From a virus, in the IMG/VR virus record IMGVR_UViG_3300030060_003784, positions 1 to 38,350 of that record: a DNA stretch of 38,350 nucleotides. One strand, 5' to 3'. The notes below the pieces were generated by a model. That model worked only from the letters and a program-made list of their open reading frames with translations, searched no databases and was not told the DNA's origin. This document shows positions 33,829 through 38,350 of the stretch, in pieces. The position numbers and the translations under genes are program-made. Within the stretch, counting starts at the first letter, position 1, and the number at the start of each line of letters is the position of its first letter.

Positions 33829-35226
33829 TCACTCGTCTCGGAAGACGCTCCCTGCGAGTTGGTGGACCTCGTCCCAAGACATGTTTGCAAGGTCAACCGT
33901 TGAAGGAACCTCGATGTTTGGGGAGGAATCGGACTTAGCAATAGGTGAACCAGATGCGCCAATGTTGTCAATGCGCCCGTTAAGAGCGTCAAGAGCCTTC
34001 ATGACCTCACCGAGAGGACCGCGAGCATCGAACTCAGCAGCAGCAGCCTTCTGGACTTCAGCATGGCTTTCTTGCTGGAAGCGAGCCTCGAAGTGCTTCT
34101 CAAGGTCGCCCTTGTAAGCCTGCTCTGCGCGAGCAGCCTTGTAGACCTCGTATGCGGCTTCCAATTGGGAAGAATCCACAGCGTCAGCAGAGATGAAATC
34201 ACTCTTCTCGACCTTAGCACCACCGCGAGTTAGACCAGCGCGGGAAAGAGCGTTAGTGGAGGGTGAGCCATTTTCTTGAGCGCGACCCTTTACCTGAGCA
34301 GCGAAGTAAGATGCACCGTCACCGATGGCTTCCGGCGTGGAGCCGAGGTTAGCCTTAGCGACATCATCGAAGTGAGCACGAGCACCTGCCGTGTCAACAC
34401 CAGCGGACTTGAGGGTATGCTCCATCCAGTTGAGGTATTCAGCAGTGATAACATCGGAGAACTCGGACTTTTCCTTGTCGTCCTTGTCTTCCTTCTCATC
34501 CTTGGCTTCATCCTTGGATTCGCCCTTTGATTCATCTTTCGACTCCTTCTGAGCAGCAGCGAGTGCCGGTGGCAACTCTCCCTTCTCCATTGAGTCCAGT
34601 CGTCCTTCGAGGCGTTCGAGGACGCTACTCATTTGTTCCATTACATCATCAGTCATTTTACTCACCTTGTTGTTATCCTTGTCTTCTTTTAGGATTCTAA
34701 ATGTTGCTTCCGGGTTGATTCCCTTTTCGCAGATTGTTACTTCGTGAAGTTCGAGTTTCGAGATTTCTTGATAGGAGCCGTGTGTGTTATCGCTCTTGTT
34801 GACTCGCTTGAATGCTTGTCCTCCGATACTAAACCCACGTAGGTTTCCTTTTCGAACTTCCGCCGCTACCTCCCTTGCTTTTTCTATATCGTTTCTTAAC
34901 TGGACTACAACAAACATTCCTGCGTCATCAACTTCGCTTTTCCACATTCTCCCGTTGTTGTCTGTATAATTTGGAATTACTTCTCCTACTTGAATATTGG
35001 AATGTGCGAGTTGGACATTTCTAAACTTCGGGTCTGTCATGAACTTCTTGAAGGCGTCCTTCAGAGCCGAGCGTGTAATCAAATCTCCCTGCTTGTCAAC
35101 GAGTTCAACAGAGGCATATCCTGCGACGACGAGGTCAGACCCCGCCTTGAGGAGTTCAATGCCATGTTGTAGAGGTTGTCGAAGCACACTAATCCCAGCA
35201 AGGGGCCGTTCATCTATATGAACCAA
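33829..35226 (-). CDS. Prohead maturation protease fused to scaffold-like domain
   Basis: This 465-aa protein begins at a TTG at 35226, with GGAGGGGTGA upstream and no nearby in-frame ATG. Residues 30-180 are a prohead protease of the HK97/herpesvirus-like serine class: a strand with VVAGYASVELVDKQGDLI, H75 in LAHSN, S133 in GFSIGG, and LELHEVTICEKGINPEATF (H161). These give the expected His and Ser positions. From about residue 190 the protein becomes helical and then extremely charged (Lys, Glu and Asp repeats, about 205-250), continuing as a coiled-coil-like tail typical of fused scaffolds. It would assemble the prohead, cleave capsid N-termini and itself, and exit. An ELLKAGS motif lies at 24-30. 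Confidence 0.85.
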   Translation of the reverse strand: MVHIDERPLAGISVLRQPLQHGIELLKAGSDLVVAGYASVELVDKQGDLITRSALKDAFKKFMTDPKFRNVQLAHSNIQVGEVIPNYTDNNGRMWKSEVDDAGMFVVVQLRNDIEKAREVAAEVRKGNLRGFSIGGQAFKRVNKSDNTHGSYQEISKLELHEVTICEKGINPEATFRILKEDKDNNKVSKMTDDVMEQMSSVLERLEGRLDSMEKGELPPALAAAQKESKDESKGESKDEAKDEKEDKDDKEKSEFSDVITAEYLNWMEHTLKSAGVDTAGARAHFDDVAKANLGSTPEAIGDGASYFAAQVKGRAQENGSPSTNALSRAGLTRGGAKVEKSDFISADAVDSSQLEAAYEVYKAARAEQAYKGDLEKHFEARFQQESHAEVQKAAAAEFDARGPLGEVMKALDALNGRIDNIGASGSPIAKSDSSPNIEVPSTVDLANMSWDEVHQLAGSVFRDE

Positions 35227-35232
35227 ACGCAG

Positions 35233-38200
35233 TCACCCCTCCGGCTCCTCAATCTCTGTTTCGTTGGACTGCTCTAAGATTTTGCGCTTTTTTCGGGCCG
35301 CTGGGTATTCCTCTTCAGGGTCTTCCGTAGGCCTCTCCAGCATGTCCCAATCAGGCTGTGTTTGCTCACCTTGAACCTCGGTTGGCCCACGAGGTGATTC
35401 AACACCATCACCAAAAAGACCGACACCCTGAGCACTGGTTCGTCCAGTCATCTTTTCTTTATTGATTCGCTCAGTTAAGTCAGCAATTCGACTGAGCATG
35501 TCTGCCATCTTCTTCTGTTCTTCAGGCTTCAAGATGGTTTCATCATCATCAGAATCAATGATTCCTGCTGATTCTTCCTCAGATTGTTCGCGATGTTTAG
35601 GATTAGTCATGGTTCTGACACGCTCTAACTTTTTGGAAATCATGACACCTGCTACATCGTGCCAAATAGGACGAATGCTTTCAGCGAGTTGAATCGCATA
35701 GTCGGACTTCATCAGAGGAGAAAGCAGGGCTTGAGGCTCATGGACCCAATATCCATTTCGAGTCATGGTCATCTTGTAGACCACATCATCAATACCATCA
35801 AAGGAAAGAGTCATCTTCTCATCAGCCATTTCGATGTCATAATGCACAGGAATGATTGGATGTGACTTGGCAAGAAGGCTGAGAGATTCAAGGCTTGCTG
35901 GACTCTCTATACTACTACCCGCGCGTATAGTATTAGGGGTGACATCATAAATGAGGCGTCCTGAACGCTTCTTTTCCTTAACACCTGAAACCGAGACGCG
36001 AACAATATCTCCTTCTTCAAACGGTTTAGGACTCTTCACGGTCCCAACATCGAGGTATGTCTCCCCATCGAACTTCACTCCTCTGTTGCCAAGGTCATCC
36101 TCATCAACAGGCCCAGCACCAAGACGGTAGGTGAACGGACCTTTTCCGCGAACATCGAGGATTATGAGAGCGATGTCCTTGTTCCTCCTGAGCATGAACC
36201 ATTTTGGATGCCTTCGCTCTCCCTTCATGTATGTGGATTTACCATCACGGAGTAGAAGGCGGGGGTTTTCTTCGGACAATCTCTCCACGGCTGCTTCAAG
36301 ACCTCCCTCATCAGTCACAACTGTGTCGTCAGGAGAAGGGATGTGTGCGTTCTCATACGAATCAAACTGCCCACGAAGTAATTTCAACCGTTCAGGGGTG
36401 CTTAAATCACTGACATTTGTGCCATCATAGTCAAGAATATCGAAGATGTAAATGTGGTTTGGTCGCTTAATCGCGTCAACCACGAAATCCTTCTCTGTCA
36501 ACTTTTTCAGATGCTTCGCGGTCTTACCACGAATAGCGACATCATCAGCGTTTGAATCATACGCAGAAATATCATCCCCGTCACGAGTGATAATGATGCG
36601 TTGACCTTCAGGGTAAACAGAAACAACCCAGTCACCGGTAAAGCCACGGAACGAATCGAGATTTTTGACGGAGAAAAGACGGTGCATTGGAAGAAGAGGA
36701 GGTGGTCTTGCCTCATCTTCTTTGTAAAGTAAGTCAGGATTCATCAGCGTCATTAGGTCTTCACTCCTCAAGATTATATCATCATTAGGCTGTTGACCCA
36801 TCATGTTCGCACGAGAAATGTAATTCACAGTGCTGAGTGGTTGCCACTGTTGTTGACCCCATAAAGCAGCCTTTTCTTCACCATGTAGTTCCGCCATGAT
36901 TCCGTGAGGGACACTGTGAAGCAACTCATTTTGGGTGTTGAAACCAATGGCTGGTTGACCATTTTCAATTTCCCAACCAACAGGTGAGCGACCCGTATAA
37001 CCAAAATCCATGGCAGAGGTTGAACCCCACATATCCTGCACAGTGTGATGCTGCCCTGTTATTGCTGGGCCAACAGGGAATGTGCCCCACCCTGCTTCTG
37101 TTGCTGTTCCCCCTGAATAGATTTGACCTTCCTCCTCCTCCCCGTGACTCACAATCAAATCATGGAGTGCTGAACGGATTCTATTTCTTGTAGCCTTAAT
37201 GTTAGGACTACTTGCGTTGCCTCTCATTGCATTTCCGTATACACTCTCTTGTCTTTGTGACATTTCAACAGGCGTCAGTGGGATGTGAGTTAGATTGTTT
37301 ATCTCACTTGCTTTCTCGTTACGGCGCATGATAGAAGGTATGAATGAAAGAGGACGCTCATAACGGTTCTGTAATTCAGTTGCCTTCTGTTTAATCGTCC
37401 CACGCTGTTGCTTTACATAGTCAATAAAGGCATCTTGGTGGTTTTCAACTGAAGGCTTGTGAAACGCCATGCTCCCCCTTGGAGTCAAAGGAACACCAGT
37501 GCTATGCACCGCAGAATTAGTCATGACTCTTACTGGGCCAATAGTTCTCGCATGGTCAAGAAGACGTTCTATCATGTCGTTGTGATGCTTATCATTTGGA
37601 AGGCCGAGATTTTGAAGAACAGTAATTGGGTTGCTCTCAGGAAGAACTTCAACACCAAATCGTTTTACGATATTCCCCACTCTTGCGTGTGGGTCAATCA
37701 TATTACCTTCAGAAGAGAAAATCTCACTCGCACTTTTCTTTTCGACTTCTTTCCCACCATATGAGTAAGTGAAAATACCATCTTGTGGGTCTGCCATTCT
37801 CAAAACTCGCCCAGCGTCTGCTAAGGCCCTTGCTGAAATACTCCAGAAACCAGTAGGGTCTTGTTCAGGGTCAGGCATCTTGTCAGAAGGAACCATGGCG
37901 AGTAATCGCTTTGCCATTTCAATGTGTGCAGCATTATCAGCGGCATCTTTTTTATCTATATGCTTAAACTCTGCAAGTCGTTGTTTGTTAGTATACACAT
38001 CACCGTATCGCTCAGAATGCTCATATTCTCGTAGGCTTTGCTCAATGGATTGGATTTCCTCGTGTCGGTCATCCATTATTTCAATGAGTTCGGGGTTTAC
38101 CTCCCCTCGCTCTTTCATTTCTTCCAGTTTTTCACTATCTTCATCCTGTAAATCCATGAGATTAGATATATTCTCCATATTCGTTTCATAATCAAAGTCA

Positions 38201-38350
38201 CCGGATAAATCTCTTGAGATTTTACCTTGAAGACGGCCCGTAGAACTATCCAATTCTTCGGTGCCGGGAACATACAAAAAATCTTCTAAGTCGCCCCCTG
38301 CTCCTTGAAGACGGCCCATAGAACCCTTCCATTCCTTTCCATCTCTGACT
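35233..38350 (-). CDS. Large head-region protein with degenerate DNA-ligase-like domain, N-terminus cut by edge
   Basis: The frame is open to the window edge; the first ATG in view is at 38319 (1028 aa). Upstream codons (RDGKEWKGS) continue a GRLQG repeat, so the true start is probably outside. Residues 50-110 are a charged coiled coil. Residues about 560-720 resemble an ATP-dependent DNA ligase adenylation domain (YPEGQR 569-574, IYIFDILDYDG about 623-633, LLLRDG about 688-693, KWFMLR 706-711), followed by an OB-like region (YLDVGTVKSPKPFEEGD, 756-771). The catalytic lysine of KxDGxR is Tyr, and the usual DGE and later Lys positions are also changed, so enzymatic activity is unlikely. The C-terminus is acidic and Lys/Arg-rich. 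Directly upstream of the protease, it occupies the portal/MuF-like position; a structural or packaged role is inferred. Confidence 0.65.
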   Translation of the reverse strand, partial: VRDGKEWKGSMGRLQGAGGDLEDFLYVPGTEELDSSTGRLQGKISRDLSGDFDYETNMENISNLMDLQDEDSEKLEEMKERGEVNPELIEIMDDRHEEIQSIEQSLREYEHSERYGDVYTNKQRLAEFKHIDKKDAADNAAHIEMAKRLLAMVPSDKMPDPEQDPTGFWSISARALADAGRVLRMADPQDGIFTYSYGGKEVEKKSASEIFSSEGNMIDPHARVGNIVKRFGVEVLPESNPITVLQNLGLPNDKHHNDMIERLLDHARTIGPVRVMTNSAVHSTGVPLTPRGSMAFHKPSVENHQDAFIDYVKQQRGTIKQKATELQNRYERPLSFIPSIMRRNEKASEINNLTHIPLTPVEMSQRQESVYGNAMRGNASSPNIKATRNRIRSALHDLIVSHGEEEEGQIYSGGTATEAGWGTFPVGPAITGQHHTVQDMWGSTSAMDFGYTGRSPVGWEIENGQPAIGFNTQNELLHSVPHGIMAELHGEEKAALWGQQQWQPLSTVNYISRANMMGQQPNDDIILRSEDLMTLMNPDLLYKEDEARPPPLLPMHRLFSVKNLDSFRGFTGDWVVSVYPEGQRIIITRDGDDISAYDSNADDVAIRGKTAKHLKKLTEKDFVVDAIKRPNHIYIFDILDYDGTNVSDLSTPERLKLLRGQFDSYENAHIPSPDDTVVTDEGGLEAAVERLSEENPRLLLRDGKSTYMKGERRHPKWFMLRRNKDIALIILDVRGKGPFTYRLGAGPVDEDDLGNRGVKFDGETYLDVGTVKSPKPFEEGDIVRVSVSGVKEKKRSGRLIYDVTPNTIRAGSSIESPASLESLSLLAKSHPIIPVHYDIEMADEKMTLSFDGIDDVVYKMTMTRNGYWVHEPQALLSPLMKSDYAIQLAESIRPIWHDVAGVMISKKLERVRTMTNPKHREQSEEESAGIIDSDDDETILKPEEQKKMADMLSRIADLTERINKEKMTGRTSAQGVGLFGDGVESPRGPTEVQGEQTQPDWDMLERPTEDPEEEYPAARKKRKILEQSNETEIEEPEG

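Noticed and set aside
35233-38350. Functional ATP-dependent DNA ligase
   Set aside because: The ligase-like layout is visible, but the nucleophilic lysine and other catalytic positions are replaced, and the gene sits in a head operon.
1-38350. tRNA genes, CRISPR arrays, insertion sequences, attachment sites
   Set aside because: No cloverleaf-like, regularly spaced repeat, transposase or integrase signals were noticed on either strand; the repeats present are within coding modules.

Overview
The window is one uninterrupted late (virion morphogenesis) operon of a tailed dsDNA virus. Every real gene is on the minus strand, so transcription runs from position 38350 towards position 1. Intergenic gaps are nearly absent: most genes overlap by 1-4 nt (TGATG, TAATG or GTGA junctions) or are separated by fewer than 40 nt. 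No rRNA, tRNA, CRISPR array, integrase or transposase was seen.

The gene order matches a siphovirus-like HK97-type module. From right to left it holds: a large protein cut by the window edge that carries a degenerate DNA-ligase-like fold (35233-38350); a prohead protease fused to a scaffold-like tail; the HK97-fold major capsid protein; four small head-region proteins, one with a SAP/HeH-like fold; a zinc-ribbon protein; a head-tail adaptor with inserted beta modules; two small neck proteins, the second a probable tail terminator; a 733-aa tail tube protein; a SAP-domain protein; a tail assembly chaperone pair joined by a probable programmed -1 frameshift; a short 380-aa tape measure protein with Trp-rich repeats; a distal-tail-like protein; and a single 18.4-kb gene for a 6119-aa tail or adhesion protein. 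No tail sheath gene lies between capsid and tape measure, which argues for a non-contractile tail.

Between the giant gene and the baseplate hub gene sits an accessory cassette: a 38-aa membrane peptide, a GNAT acetyltransferase, a small RSH/MESH1-type HD alarmone hydrolase, and a protein that may be ADP-ribosyltransferase-like. The last three begin with the same N-terminal element, AWRLLK at residues 7-12. All three nucleotide differences between the two most similar copies within the tag are synonymous, so the peptide appears to be under selection. A related LLKA motif occurs near the N-termini of the prohead protease and the capsid protein. My leading hypothesis is a capsid-targeting tag that loads enzymes into the prohead for delivery into the host, analogous to the phage T4 internal proteins. 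This is inference and is the most interesting lead in the window. The left end holds the hub-like protein, a small tail protein, and the N-terminal 365 residues of a fibre-like protein truncated by the edge.

Host: ribosome binding sites are predominantly GAGGTGAT or GGAGTGAT. These pair with the 5' part of the anti-Shine-Dalgarno sequence, the choice common in Euryarchaeota. With the moderate GC and the shuffled beta modules typical of marine virus structural proteins, I lean towards a marine archaeal virus (Marine Group II/magrovirus-like), but a marine bacteriophage is not excluded.
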